Positions 63,871-64,000 of a stretch of 64,000 bases of DNA are shown in pieces. The notes under the pieces are model-generated. The model was given only the letters and a program-made list of their open reading frames with translations. It was not told the origin of the DNA and ran no database searches. The DNA comes from Charina bottae (Eukaryota; Chordata; Lepidosauria; Squamata; Charinaidae), in assembly GCA_023362775.1 (NCBI GenBank), contig JALMGJ010000011.1:20324001-20388000 (forward strand), in the 5' to 3' direction. The number at the start of each line of letters is the position of its first letter. Position 1 is the stretch's first letter. A program made the position numbers and the translations under genes.

Positions 63871-64000
63871 ACTATGCTCACATATGCAGATCTTGGCGGT
63901 CAGCTATGCACTACAGGGCAGAGTCCAGATCTGCCTTTATTTCAATATGCTGATGCCAGGCAACCACAGAGGTCTTTCCTTCCACAGCAAATGGCCCACA

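Overview
This is a vertebrate nuclear genomic window, almost certainly from a squamate reptile (lizard or snake). The reasons are spliced genes with GT/AG introns, tRNA-derived SINEs with a BovB-like tail (Sauria-SINE type), a BovB LINE 3' end, L1 copies, and many hAT-like and Tc1/mariner-like short DNA transposons. The repeat-family names come from pattern memory and not from a library search.

Three genes can be read exon by exon, all on the minus strand. (1) A complete COX6B gene (coding exons 12015-11889, 11206-11106, 9962-9909; 93 aa) with the CX9C/CX10C motif of cytochrome c oxidase subunit 6B. (2) A GARIN/FAM71-family gene (seven coding exons, 30300 down to 21072; 739 aa read, 5' end not found), best matched to GARIN5B (FAM71E2). 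In human, COX6B2 and GARIN5B are neighbours on 19q13.42, so the pairing supports both names. (3) A JIP3/JIP4 (MAPK8IP3/SPAG9) family scaffold gene (23 coding exons, 63350 down to 39528; 832 aa read, N-terminal part beyond the right edge). Its position beside COX6B2-GARIN5B is not where I know either mammalian JIP3/4 gene to be, so it may be a third paralogue. A single convincing but unidentified exon lies at 1023-1146, also minus strand.

Layout: 1-9.7 kb is repeat-rich, with one orphan exon. 9.7-12 kb is COX6B. 12-21 kb is intron or flank with MITEs and 5S-derived SINE remnants. 21-30.3 kb is the GARIN gene. 30.3-39.5 kb is intergenic, with a promoter-like tandem array inside a hAT element (30601-30959), an L1 with 5' and 3' ends but no body (32327-34624), and hAT MITEs. 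39.5-64 kb is the JIP-family gene, whose introns carry most of the remaining repeats.

The most unusual signal is a set of four very short insertions (91-209 bp), each flanked by 13-15 bp target-site duplications. Each carries a hammerhead-ribozyme-like core (CTGAAGA, stem, GAAAC). They look like minimal retroelements of the Penelope/retrozyme kind. A second theme is that several GC-rich DNA transposons contain amplified arrays of CCAAT boxes and GC boxes.
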